From NCBI RefSeq assembly GCF_017877355.1, contig NZ_JAGIPR010000003.1:62001-126000 (forward strand): DNA of 64,000 nucleotides, given 5' to 3'. Source of the DNA: Chryseobacterium jejuense (GTDB taxonomy: Bacteria; Bacteroidota; Bacteroidia; Flavobacteriales; Weeksellaceae). The first letter of the stretch is position 1. Each line of letters starts with the position of its first letter. A model generated the notes under the pieces. The model was not told where the DNA came from. It searched no databases and worked only from the letters and a program-made list of their open reading frames with translations. This document shows positions 37,623 to 45,606 of this stretch, one piece after another. Made by a program: the position numbers and the translations under genes.

Positions 37623-39080
37623 ATGAAAATATACTTATTTCTTACTTTAATGCTTTCGGGTATAGTGTTTTCACAAAAAATACAACTGAAAAAAGATAAA
37701 ATTCTATTCAATGAAAAGGAGGTAGGAATCCTGAAATCGCCTTACAGAGATCATTTTGAGTTCTATAATCTGGCTAACGAAAAGGTTTTTGATGCCGACT
37801 TAAAAGGAGTTACCCTAGCCAAAGAACAGTTTCTGTATTATCTGGATATGAAGTCTGCAGATGGAAAAACGACTCAGATTCCTTATGAAGTACTCGTTAC
37901 CTCATTTAAGGTGGATAAAATTGTAGCTCATCAATTGGCCGCAAAATACCATCTTTTCAATGAAAATGGTTTTGATAAAGCAGAACTGGAAAAATTCTTT
38001 TCTACCCCAAGAGAAAATCTGGGTGATAAATATCTGGCTGCAAAAGCTAACAGCATTATTGAAGATAACGCAAGAAAAAGTAGACTGGAAAATATCAGAA
38101 GTCTTTATAACCCAAGATTAGGATCAGGAGGGGAGATTTTGATCAATAATGGTTCCTACCCCGCTAAAATAATAGGCTATGCCAAAGGATATAATTGTGT
38201 TGGTTTCAGCAATGTCGGGCCATGCCTTGAAGTAAGTGATCTGGATGGGATTAAAGTAGCCTCCATGTACCAGACCCAGGGCATCAAGACATATGCTGTA
38301 AGAACTTTTGATAAGAACGAGTTTACTTTTACAGCTACGAGACCCTATGCTCAATCGGATTACGCTTTTGTGAATGAGTTTATCGCGAATCTTTTTATTC
38401 AGGGGTATACACTGGAACACCAGGCTTATTATAAAAATCAGGAACTGCAGGATGCAAAGGTGGCTGATGCCATCAATCGAAGCATCAATTTATATGATGT
38501 TCCAGGATACCTGGTAGAAAAATCAGGAAAGAAAACAGAGGGAAGAATCACCATCTGGTTTGAAATGCTGGATACTGAAAGAACGGGGCAAAAGCTTCCT
38601 GAAGACGGAGCAGACTTTTTTGGACAGCGTGTTACCATCAAAAAACAATTACCGGGAATGAACAGTATGGCGACTAAGATCTATGATGCAGATTCCGGTG
38701 TGCATTTCTGTGTTTCTCCAAATGGAAATGAAGAATGTTATTATGGATTGGATGTAAAAGGAGAGTTCATGAAAAAATTGCAGAACTATGGAAGCATGCA
38801 CGGCAATAATTTTTATTTCTACAGGCTTATTGCTAAAGAAAATAAAATCATGCTGCTTCAGGATCCTGTGGAATTGCAAAAATATGTCATCAAAACAGAC
38901 CTTCAGCCCAAAGGGCAGATGCTTGATAACAGATCAAACGATAAACTTTCAGAAAAGTTGGCAGACTATCTTAAAGACTGTAAGTCTGTTGCCGATCAGC
39001 TGAAAAATGAAAGTCTTGATCTTAAGAAGGAGGAAAATCTGATCAGGATTATTTCTGATTACAGTAAGTGTAAAAAATAG
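37623..39080 (+). CDS. Secreted protein of unknown function heading the immunity-like array
   Basis: A 485-residue protein from ATG 37623 with a signal peptide (IYLFLTLMLSGIVFSQ). The mature protein is a mix of beta strands and charged helices, with several cysteines (GYNCVGFSNVGPCLEV, HFCVSPNGNEECYYG, LKDCKS, YSKCKK) that could form disulfides. No known domain was recognised. The next gene starts 2 bp after its stop, so it is co-transcribed with the small immunity-like genes. It could be a periplasmic immunity factor or a carrier. I am confident it is a real gene but not of its role. Confidence 0.7.
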   Translation: MKIYLFLTLMLSGIVFSQKIQLKKDKILFNEKEVGILKSPYRDHFEFYNLANEKVFDADLKGVTLAKEQFLYYLDMKSADGKTTQIPYEVLVTSFKVDKIVAHQLAAKYHLFNENGFDKAELEKFFSTPRENLGDKYLAAKANSIIEDNARKSRLENIRSLYNPRLGSGGEILINNGSYPAKIIGYAKGYNCVGFSNVGPCLEVSDLDGIKVASMYQTQGIKTYAVRTFDKNEFTFTATRPYAQSDYAFVNEFIANLFIQGYTLEHQAYYKNQELQDAKVADAINRSINLYDVPGYLVEKSGKKTEGRITIWFEMLDTERTGQKLPEDGADFFGQRVTIKKQLPGMNSMATKIYDADSGVHFCVSPNGNEECYYGLDVKGEFMKKLQNYGSMHGNNFYFYRLIAKENKIMLLQDPVELQKYVIKTDLQPKGQMLDNRSNDKLSEKLADYLKDCKSVADQLKNESLDLKKEENLIRIISDYSKCKK

Positions 39081-39082
39081 AG

Positions 39083-39643
39083 ATGAGAACCATAAGTTAT
39101 GAAAATGAACATGGTCAGTTCCTTACGGAGGAAGAAACTCAAAAGACTCAAGTTTTTACCAGAATTATTAAAATCAATTCTATAATAAAAACTAAGGAAG
39201 AGTTTTTCAATGGAGAATTGCATAATGTTTTATTTTATCAGGAAGACGAAACTATTGATGAAATATTCAATCAGTATCCGGAACTCAAAGGGATTGATAT
39301 AGTAAAGAGGAAAGACGTTCAGGGTAATTATTTAAGGGAAGAAATTTTTGGTCATCACAGAAATGAAGGATTAAAACTGCATTCATTTAATATAGACAAT
39401 ACCTTCACGGGAAAAACTATTTGTTTTGGGGATTATAATTTGCAGACGGGTAATATAATACTAAAAAGTGTCATGAAAATACAATACGACCATTTTTTGA
39501 ATATTGCATATCATTACTATTATAATAGTTCAGGCAAAATAGATCGTATTGAAGAGGTAAGTGGTGAAAGAGGATATAATGAATACTCTGAATCATATTA
39601 TAATAATGTGTTACCCCTATTTCCTGAAATAATATTAATCTAA
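39083..39643 (+). CDS. Immunity-like protein, family A, paralogue 1
   Basis: A 186-residue cytosolic protein rich in acidic and aromatic residues. It aligns over its whole length with the next gene: YENEHGQFLTEEE / YENEYFEPVTEEE, QGNYLREEI in both, ICFGDYN / ICFGSYD, and a shared end YYNNVLPLFPE / YYNYAFPLFPE. Such soluble acidic paralogues in tandem are typical of immunity proteins in polymorphic toxin loci. No catalytic motif is visible. Its stop codon directly abuts the ATG of paralogue 2. The function is inferred from context only. Confidence 0.65.
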   Translation: MRTISYENEHGQFLTEEETQKTQVFTRIIKINSIIKTKEEFFNGELHNVLFYQEDETIDEIFNQYPELKGIDIVKRKDVQGNYLREEIFGHHRNEGLKLHSFNIDNTFTGKTICFGDYNLQTGNIILKSVMKIQYDHFLNIAYHYYYNSSGKIDRIEEVSGERGYNEYSESYYNNVLPLFPEIILI

Positions 39644-40207
39644 ATGAGCACAATAATAAGTTACGAAAACGAATATTTTGAACCTGTCACAGAAGAAGAG
39701 GCGTTGGCTTCCAATGAATATGTGAAAAAAATCAAGATCAATGGACGAACAAAGATCGTAGAAGGATATCAGGAAAATGAAGTTGTTGAGGTCAGCTATT
39801 ACCAGGAAACAGAAACCATTGCTAATATTTTAGATCTATATCCGCCGCCAATACTTGTTGATATTATTCATAGAAAGGAAATACAGGGGAATTACCTGAG
39901 AGAAGAGATTATTACTTATAATGATCGTGTGAGTGGTCTTAATGCATTTAGTATAGTACATCATATTACGGAACAGTGTATTTGCTTTGGCTCTTATGAT
40001 TCAGACACCGGAGAAGTAAAAAAAAATAGTGTTGTTAAAACGAAATATGATGCTTTCGGGGATGTTGCATATATATATTATTATGATTTATCTGGTAAAG
40101 TATATATTATTGAGGAATGTGAGGGAGGAAGATTTTCCGGAGAATTTCCTGAAAGTTACTATAATTACGCCTTCCCCCTATTTCCTGAAATAGAAGATGG
40201 TCATTAA
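39644..40207 (+). CDS. Immunity-like protein, family A, paralogue 2
   Basis: A 187-residue paralogue of the preceding gene, starting at the base after its stop codon. It shares the N-terminal YENEYFEPVTEEEA block, ETETIANILDLYP, IQGNYLREEI and the C-terminal SYYNYAFPLFPEIE. The two have diverged strongly in the middle (roughly residues 60-75 and 100-130), as expected if each is matched to a different toxin variant. No signal peptide or membrane segment was seen. It is part of a tight co-directional run reaching 44470. Confidence 0.65.
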   Translation: MSTIISYENEYFEPVTEEEALASNEYVKKIKINGRTKIVEGYQENEVVEVSYYQETETIANILDLYPPPILVDIIHRKEIQGNYLREEIITYNDRVSGLNAFSIVHHITEQCICFGSYDSDTGEVKKNSVVKTKYDAFGDVAYIYYYDLSGKVYIIEECEGGRFSGEFPESYYNYAFPLFPEIEDGH

Positions 40208-40253
40208 TACAAAACTCAGAGTTGCTGCAATGAGAAAAATAAATCTTTAGACC

Positions 40254-40721
40254 ATGGGGAAGACATTGGTAGAATACGAAAAAGATAAAGGATTTTGGAT
40301 ATCCGAATCGATGATGCAGCTGGTGCTGCATTACATCGTTGAAGAGATTGAAAAAAATGAACATCCTATTTCTGATAAGTCAGATTTACTGATGATGCTA
40401 AGATGGGATATTGATGACTATACCCGAGGCCATATGTCTGTGAGATTATTTGATGAGATCGATTCACTGGCTGATGAACAAATTATTATACGGTTGTTGA
40501 ATAGTGTAAAAGAAACATTACAAAATAAAGGAAGCCTCATCTCTGTGGAAGAATTAATGAATATTCCGACTCGTGACCTTGCTTTAAAATATATTCTTGA
40601 TAAAAAACCTTTTCCTGCTGCAGAATTGATTTGCGTAATAGATCCCCTTATTCAGATGCTGGAAAGAACTTGGGAACATAAAGATTATCAGATGGAGCTG
40701 AACTGGACTTATTTTGATTAA
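40254..40721 (+). CDS. Small helical protein of unknown function (immunity-like)
   Basis: A 155-residue, mostly helical acidic protein (MMQLVLHYIVEEIEKNEHP, LLNSVKETLQNKGSLISVEELMN, LICVIDPLIQMLERTWEHK). No paralogue of it was seen in the window and no family was recognised. It sits in the same-strand array with gaps of 46 and 30 bp to its neighbours, which is the main reason to call it immunity-like. Confidence 0.55.
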   Translation: MGKTLVEYEKDKGFWISESMMQLVLHYIVEEIEKNEHPISDKSDLLMMLRWDIDDYTRGHMSVRLFDEIDSLADEQIIIRLLNSVKETLQNKGSLISVEELMNIPTRDLALKYILDKKPFPAAELICVIDPLIQMLERTWEHKDYQMELNWTYFD

Positions 40722-40751
40722 ACTGGTACGAACAAGAAATAAAAGACACTC

Positions 40752-41372
40752 ATGAACTATAAAAAATATTATAACAAATTCTTCGAAGAAATTACAGAAC
40801 AGGAGGCTGATCAATTGGAGGAGCTTTATATCAGCTATTTCGTAGAAGGAAGAATTAAAAAAACAGATCATATCAGCCCTGATTATTTTATGGGAGAATA
40901 TTATCTGGATGCCACAGAGAATCTTCAGGAAAAGATACAGGAATTATGCATAGAAGGTGGTCACAGATGGGTGTTCTATACTCAGGAATCTGATGCATTT
41001 GGTTATACTTTATGGAATTCGGAGGATATTGGAGAGAAAGGGAATCTTAAATTTAGAGGAAAGCAGGTACTTGACTCAAAAAGCAGAGAGATTTTTAATT
41101 GCTCAACAGATATCTCGACTAATCAAATGGAAGAAGCTACAAAATGGTATTATGATAGTGACGATATTCTTCTTTTGAGTATAAAATATAATTCTCAAAA
41201 CGAAATGACTTATGCCTATGATAAGCAAGATACCTGGGGATTGGATGGCGGCTGGCCAATGGATAAGGAGGAATTGATTATTATGGACGCTCGTATAGGA
41301 GCATTTCCGTGGGATCAGCATCCTTATTTTCACTCGGCAGTCCCTTTTTTACCGGAGACAGATCGTATTTAA
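40752..41372 (+). CDS. Immunity-like protein, family B, orphan copy
   Basis: A 206-residue protein that is a clear paralogue of the gene at 51306. Shared blocks are the N-terminal YYNKFFEEITEQEADQ / FYNQYFQEITEKQASQ, YYLDATENLQ / YYLDDTENLQ, REIFNCS, GGWPMDKEELII and FPWDQHPYFHSA. The second copy sits directly behind the putative toxin gene, whereas this one has no adjacent toxin. It is therefore a good candidate for an orphan immunity gene protecting against a related toxin. It is cytosolic, with no export signal or catalytic motif. Confidence 0.7.
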   Translation: MNYKKYYNKFFEEITEQEADQLEELYISYFVEGRIKKTDHISPDYFMGEYYLDATENLQEKIQELCIEGGHRWVFYTQESDAFGYTLWNSEDIGEKGNLKFRGKQVLDSKSREIFNCSTDISTNQMEEATKWYYDSDDILLLSIKYNSQNEMTYAYDKQDTWGLDGGWPMDKEELIIMDARIGAFPWDQHPYFHSAVPFLPETDRI

Positions 41373-41389
41373 AACTGAAAAGATTTATC

Positions 41390-41743
41390 ATGATGACAAC
41401 AAAAGAAGTTTTAGATTTTTACAATATCAATTTTTATGTTTCTACACAATTTGGCAAAACACCTTATTTTTTAGGAGGAGATGAAATGGAAGAACTATTT
41501 TTATTTTTTAATGCTGTGGATGATATAGATGAGGAAGTATTACCTTTAATTGATCATTATCTGAATGGAAATCCATTTTCTGTCGATAATGACCTTACAG
41601 TAGCATTAAGAGAACGTATTGAGGTGACATTAGATGGTGTAAAGTTCATCAACATGAATACTGGAAATGTTGATATGGAAGTACCCTTACAAAATTTTAA
41701 GACTATTGTATTGGCATGGCGAAATTTTTTAAATAACCATTAA
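41390..41743 (+). CDS. Small immunity-like protein, family C, paralogue 1
   Basis: A 117-residue protein starting at ATG 41390 (MMTTKEVLDF); the open frame reaches back to 41309, but the extra residues overlap the previous gene and look non-native. Its C-terminus, VDMEVPLQNFKTIVLAWRNFL, is shared with the next gene (VISIPLQDFKEIVTEWRNFL) and with the gene at 44057 (IDMPLEEFIDILQQWKHIL). The N-terminal part contains acidic aromatic stretches (GGDEMEELFLFFNAVDD). Probably a small cytosolic immunity protein; the family is not named. Confidence 0.6.
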   Translation: MMTTKEVLDFYNINFYVSTQFGKTPYFLGGDEMEELFLFFNAVDDIDEEVLPLIDHYLNGNPFSVDNDLTVALRERIEVTLDGVKFINMNTGNVDMEVPLQNFKTIVLAWRNFLNNH

Positions 41744-41758
41744 AGACTAGTAAACATA

Positions 41759-42151
41759 ATGGATCAGAATATAGCAGATCAATATAAGCTTGCCTTTGAA
41801 GATAAAGTGCACGATTGGAACTGGATCACTAAAATTGTAAGTACAAATAATCCATATTTAACTGCTTTTTTAAACAGTTGGAATTCTGCGGAACAGATCA
41901 CGGACTCGTTATTACCGGATATTAATGATGCGTTGAATAATCCGGGTCAGGAGATAGAAAGTGATTCTGTTACAGTAGATATTATCATGCACAAGAATGA
42001 GGTGGATTTTTATGATGATGTAAAAGGATATGTGATCAGTATTCCATTGCAGGATTTTAAAGAAATTGTAACAGAATGGAGGAATTTCCTGAAGACAACT
42101 CCATCTGGCGGATTGAGAGTTCGTCTATTTTTAAAAAAACTTTTAGGATAG
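41759..42151 (+). CDS. Small immunity-like protein, family C, paralogue 2
   Basis: A 130-residue protein beginning 15 bp after paralogue 1. The shared end is IPLQDFKEIVTEWRNFL, and the middle NDALNNPGQEIESDSVTVDIIMHKNEV (in pieces) matches the paralogue's HYLNGNPFSVDNDLTVALRERIEV in layout. The last 15 residues (PSGGLRVRLFLKKLLG) are basic and not shared, so the 3' end may have been altered by recombination. No signal peptide was seen. Confidence 0.6.
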   Translation: MDQNIADQYKLAFEDKVHDWNWITKIVSTNNPYLTAFLNSWNSAEQITDSLLPDINDALNNPGQEIESDSVTVDIIMHKNEVDFYDDVKGYVISIPLQDFKEIVTEWRNFLKTTPSGGLRVRLFLKKLLG

Positions 42152-42222
42152 AGAGCCCCCTTAAATGAATTGAGCTTCCTGAATAATGAGCCTTAAACTA
42201 CAACGAATAAAAAACTAATGAA

Positions 42223-42882
42223 ATGAGCGCAAAAATGATTTTTTTTACCACTGCCTATGATGAAGAGTTTCTTACTGAAGAAGAAGCATTGGAGGTAGGA
42301 AACTATACAAAACATATATGGATCAGCAATGCTTTAAAGAAAGAGGAATCCTATAGAGAACATCAGCTTTGGGGCGGAGTTTATTATTTATCATCTGAAG
42401 AGCATGTTACAGAGGTGTTGATAGCATTGGGGCAAAATCTGAATTGGACTCTAAAGGATAATAAACAGATCATCAATGGCTATACGGTTTGGGATTGTAA
42501 ATCTTACTCTGGTTTACAGCAAGATGCAAAATATTCAAAAACTGTTTCAGATACTGAAGGAATTGAACTCGCTATTATAACTTATGATAGCGTTACTCAT
42601 CAGGTAAAAAGCGGGCTTAAAATCTATAAATTCGGAAATCAATCTATTCCATGGGGAGAACCAGGAGCAGTATTTGATGAAGATTCTGAAATTTTTTTCA
42701 GATTTGGTGAAGATGGGGAATTAGATGCTGTGCACGTAAGTGATTTTCTTTTCAGTAATGATTTTGCCTATACTGCTACCCAATTCTTTCGTGCAGCTGG
42801 GAATTTCTTTCAGGAAATGGGTCTTTCTGAAGAAGAAATATACTATTATACCCATGCAGAACCCCTTGTTCCCAATTTTTAG
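42223..42882 (+). CDS. Immunity-like protein with family-A-type N-terminus
   Basis: A 219-residue acidic protein. Its start (FFTTAYDEEFLTEEEALEVGNYTKHIWI) matches the N-terminal block of the family A genes at 39083 and 39644 (YENEHGQFLTEEET; YENEYFEPVTEEEA), but the rest is different. This is consistent with modular exchange between immunity genes. The C-terminal part is aromatic and acidic (FFRAAGNFFQEMGLSEEEIYYY). No known domain was found. It lies 71 bp after the preceding gene. Confidence 0.6.
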   Translation: MSAKMIFFTTAYDEEFLTEEEALEVGNYTKHIWISNALKKEESYREHQLWGGVYYLSSEEHVTEVLIALGQNLNWTLKDNKQIINGYTVWDCKSYSGLQQDAKYSKTVSDTEGIELAIITYDSVTHQVKSGLKIYKFGNQSIPWGEPGAVFDEDSEIFFRFGEDGELDAVHVSDFLFSNDFAYTATQFFRAAGNFFQEMGLSEEEIYYYTHAEPLVPNF

Positions 42883-42905
42883 ATAAAATAAATCTTTCAT
42901 ACTAA

Positions 42906-43503
42906 ATGAAAACTATAAAAAATAAGATGAGAATTTCAAAAGAAAGTAGAATAAATAAATTGATGGCTTTATTTGTTTTTATTAGTATTTTTTTCCTGTC
43001 ATTCATTGGATAAGGATGAATACAAGATCTTAAACTTAGCGATAAGTAAATATGTCTTTAAAGAATTAGATCCAAAAGCAATATCGGATACGGCAACCAA
43101 ATATAAAGTAAGCGGCCTTGAGGCTATATCGATTATAGACAGCTATAGAAAAAATGAGAAATATACTTTCACCATGTCCGACACACTTGTTCCTGTGAAT
43201 ATTTCAAAAGATAACTGGGATGCTCTTCGTCAGACTTATGTCTTTAATGAGATTGAAAATAGATCAGACAAGGCTGTTCCGATCGATTTTAGCAAGGTAG
43301 AATATCCTGAAAATCTAAAAAAAGTAACGAAAGCAGTCAAGAATGAGAATTATGTAGGACATTATACATTCCACAGAGTTTTGTTCGACAAAAGCAGAGA
43401 AAGAGCCTACATTCAGATTGATCTTCCCAAGGACCAGGTAAGGTTTGGAACTGTCGGACTAAGATTAAAGAAAAAAAATGTAAACTGGGAATTTGAAAAG
43501 TAG
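42906..43503 (+). pseudogene. Lipoprotein gene split by a frameshift at a T7 tract
   Basis: The frame opening at ATG 42906 (MKTIKNKMRISKES...) enters a signal peptide ALFVFISIFF and then stops at 43011-43013. From about 42973 another frame continues with CHSLDKDEYKILN for some 170 codons to the stop at 43501-43503. Removing one T from the T7 run at 42988-42994 joins them into FISIFFSCHSLDKDE, a textbook lipoprotein signal with lipobox cysteine. The downstream part has no other credible start. The gene is either inactivated, phase-variable through the T tract, or affected by a sequencing error. The mature domain (KVEYPENLKK, YTFHRVLFDKSRERAYIQI) is unidentified; it may be a periplasmic immunity lipoprotein. 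Confidence 0.65.
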
Positions 43504-43558
43504 CTTACCAGCCTATTCATCTATTCAATAATACTGAATATTTTAAAAGTTAAACACT

Positions 43559-44035
43559 ATGGAAATTGAAATTTTAACTTATTTAAAAGACAATCCGGCA
43601 GCTTACCCAGGGAATAAGGAATATGAAGGCAGAATACAACCCATATCTTTTTCCGAAATTCAAAACCATGAGATGCTCTATAATAATGGGAATCCTTTTC
43701 CTAAAGTATTACGGGAGCTTTTGTTGCTGGCTGGGAAATACTGTTATGTGCTGGAACATAATATTCTTGAAATTAATGAATTTCAGGAAGAGCCCAGAGA
43801 ATGGATGGAAGAGAATAATAAAGCAATTAACCACCCGTTCTATGTGATTGAAATCTGTGATTTTGCAGAATCTTTCTTATTTGTTCATCTTGATGAAGAT
43901 GATGATCCTATAGTTCGGCATGCTGAATTGTATTGCAAAGAATACAATGTTTCTTTTATTTCGTGCTTGTGCAGATTATCTGCTTTTATAAATCATAGGA
44001 TTGATATGAAGAAGAAGTATCGTGATCCATTTTAA
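43559..44035 (+). CDS. SMI1/KNR4 (SUKH)-like immunity protein
   Basis: A 158-residue cytosolic protein. PISFSEIQNHEMLYNNGNPFPKVLRELLLLAG (read in two halves, residues 27-59) resembles the SUKH core, where an EI...E helix precedes an LP..Y..FL segment. Residues AESFLFVHLDEDDDP fit the later strands. SUKH proteins are among the commonest immunity proteins against bacterial toxins. The match is by eye and the length fits. It lies in the array between the broken lipoprotein gene and family C paralogue 3. Confidence 0.55.
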   Translation: MEIEILTYLKDNPAAYPGNKEYEGRIQPISFSEIQNHEMLYNNGNPFPKVLRELLLLAGKYCYVLEHNILEINEFQEEPREWMEENNKAINHPFYVIEICDFAESFLFVHLDEDDDPIVRHAELYCKEYNVSFISCLCRLSAFINHRIDMKKKYRDPF

Positions 44036-44056
44036 TCAATTTTTAGCACAGTTTTA

Positions 44057-44470
44057 ATGATGATGAAATTAAAAGACTTTACCGTTATCAATCACCAAAT
44101 AAGTTTTAAAAATCCATACTATGCCAATCTGGAAAACTTATTGAATAACGATTTTAAAACTATATCAGCTGTAAACCAATTTTTAACCGAACTGATAAGC
44201 CTGATTGAAAATTGGGAAGATATAGCGGTTATAGAAGCATTTATAGAAAAAGAAGGTGGTTACTGGGATTGGCAGGATCTCCTGGATTTTAAGGTAAGAG
44301 GAAACTGGTTTACATTTTTTAAATTTGAAGATCTCGGAGGTTATATTAATGTTGATACCAAAACTTTTTATCTGGAAAATTCTCTACTTCCTAATGAAGC
44401 TGTTATTGATATGCCATTGGAAGAGTTTATAGATATTTTACAACAATGGAAGCATATTTTAAGCGAATAA
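44057..44470 (+). CDS. Small immunity-like protein, family C, paralogue 3
   Basis: A 137-residue protein starting at one of three consecutive ATG codons (44057, 44060, 44063). Its C-terminal AVIDMPLEEFIDILQQWKHIL corresponds to the ends of the genes at 41390 and 41759, which places it in the same small family. The middle holds WEDIAVIEAFIEKEGGYWDWQDLLDF. It is the last intact gene of the array; decayed coding fragments follow. Confidence 0.6.
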   Translation: MMMKLKDFTVINHQISFKNPYYANLENLLNNDFKTISAVNQFLTELISLIENWEDIAVIEAFIEKEGGYWDWQDLLDFKVRGNWFTFFKFEDLGGYINVDTKTFYLENSLLPNEAVIDMPLEEFIDILQQWKHILSE

Positions 44471-44650
44471 TTACCCAATAATTTCACTCTACTGATTACG
44501 CAGATGCATAGTCTGTCGCTTCATCAGCGGTTTACCGCAAACCTTAGCCCCCTTAAAATAAAACATCTGAATATTTTTCTTTGCGTTTTAATAAAAATGA
44601 CTTCTAAAAAATAGAACTGTTTCTGGAAAATTATACTTTAATTCAGAGAA

Positions 44651-45078
44651 ATGAAATATCAGTTCACTTTTTTTCTCCTCGGTTTCATTAGGCTTTTGTT
44701 TATCCCTTATCATACTTAATCTTCTATAGGTCTATCTTTCAAACTACTTGTAAGGAATATGAGAGCCTGTGGGGAGTAGACTAGTATAATGAATCCCCAG
44801 TAACAGCTAGAAATGTGGTTGATGAATCTGTTAGAAAATCGGAAAAAAAATATAATGCGTCAAGTTTTGACGTTGAGGGCCTATACTTTTGTTTCAGAAT
44901 TAAACAACGAACTATAAATGACTGTACACTTGCTTATCCCAATGATATTTACTATTTCCAACCTATCTGATGATTCATGCCTGGCAGTAAATAAATTTCA
45001 TATTTTTTAATTATACAAAATAACACGTCAAGTTTTGGCGTCAGCCTGAAATAGCTTTGCTTAAGAATCAAACACCAA
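44651..45078 (+). pseudogene. Decayed gene fragments with a tandemly repeated 3' end
   Basis: No intact gene lies between 44471 and 45099, but coding traces are visible. ATG 44651 opens a signal-like MKYQFTFFLLGFIRLLF that stops after 22 codons. Frame 44785-44970 is open for 61 codons and reads ...YNASSFDVEGLYFCFRIKQ.... At 45026-45078 a related stretch reads SSFGVSLK, stop, LCLRIKH. DNA identity between 44858-44905 and 45026-45073 is evident (CGTCAAGTTTTG in both). I read this as remnants of two tandem copies of one gene, perhaps a former lipoprotein immunity gene. The original function is unknown. Confidence 0.45.
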
Positions 45079-45099
45079 ATCACAAAATAGTAATCATCC

Positions 45100-45606
45100 A
45101 TGGATAAACCAAGTGAAAACAGAATAAGAAATCTCCATCCATTGGTAAGGCAAGAAGTCACACAAATTGTAAAAGAATGTGATGAAGCCCTTACCGGGAG
45201 AGCAAGAGTGAGGATTACCCAGGGGTTAAGATCCTTTAAAGACCAAGATGCATTATATGCGCAGGGAAGAACAAAAGCCGGAAAAAAAGTCACCAATGCC
45301 AAAGCCGGACAAAGCATTCACAATTACGGATTAGCGGTAGATATCTGCCTGATTATCGACGGAAAAGTAGCAAGCTGGGATACTGCGAAAGACTGGGATA
45401 ATGATGGCGTAGCCGACTGGTACGAATGTGTAAAGATCTTTGCAAGACACGGCTGGGACTGGGGCGGAAACTGGAAAACCTTTAAAGACCTGCCACATTT
45501 TGAACGAAGCTCCATCTGGAAAGGCGAGCGAAAGATCAAAGCATCCTGGAGAAACTTACAAAATTTACCAAAAGATAAAGACGGATATGTAGTTTTCACC
45601 AAATAA
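45100..45606 (+). CDS. M15-family peptidoglycan peptidase (endolysin-like)
   Basis: A 168-residue zinc peptidase of the VanY/D-Ala-D-Ala carboxypeptidase and L-Ala-D-Glu endolysin group. The zinc site is H74-x6-D81 in SIHNYGLAVDI and H133 in KDLPHFERS. RITQGLRSFKDQDALYAQGRTK is the conserved substrate-side motif. There is no signal peptide or anchor, as in phage endolysins and in peptidases delivered with tail-like devices. It heads the run of giant genes and could open the wall for release or entry of the encoded complex. Alternatively it could itself be a wall-targeting effector. Confidence 0.87.
   Translation: MDKPSENRIRNLHPLVRQEVTQIVKECDEALTGRARVRITQGLRSFKDQDALYAQGRTKAGKKVTNAKAGQSIHNYGLAVDICLIIDGKVASWDTAKDWDNDGVADWYECVKIFARHGWDWGGNWKTFKDLPHFERSSIWKGERKIKASWRNLQNLPKDKDGYVVFTK

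Noticed and set aside
41309..41389. N-terminal extension of the family C gene at 41390
   Set aside because: The 27 extra residues overlap the end of the previous gene in another frame and have no counterpart in the paralogues.
37623..44470. Prophage or integrative element
   Set aside because: No integrase, transposase, tRNA target, attachment-site repeats or structural phage genes were found; only the M15 peptidase is phage-like.
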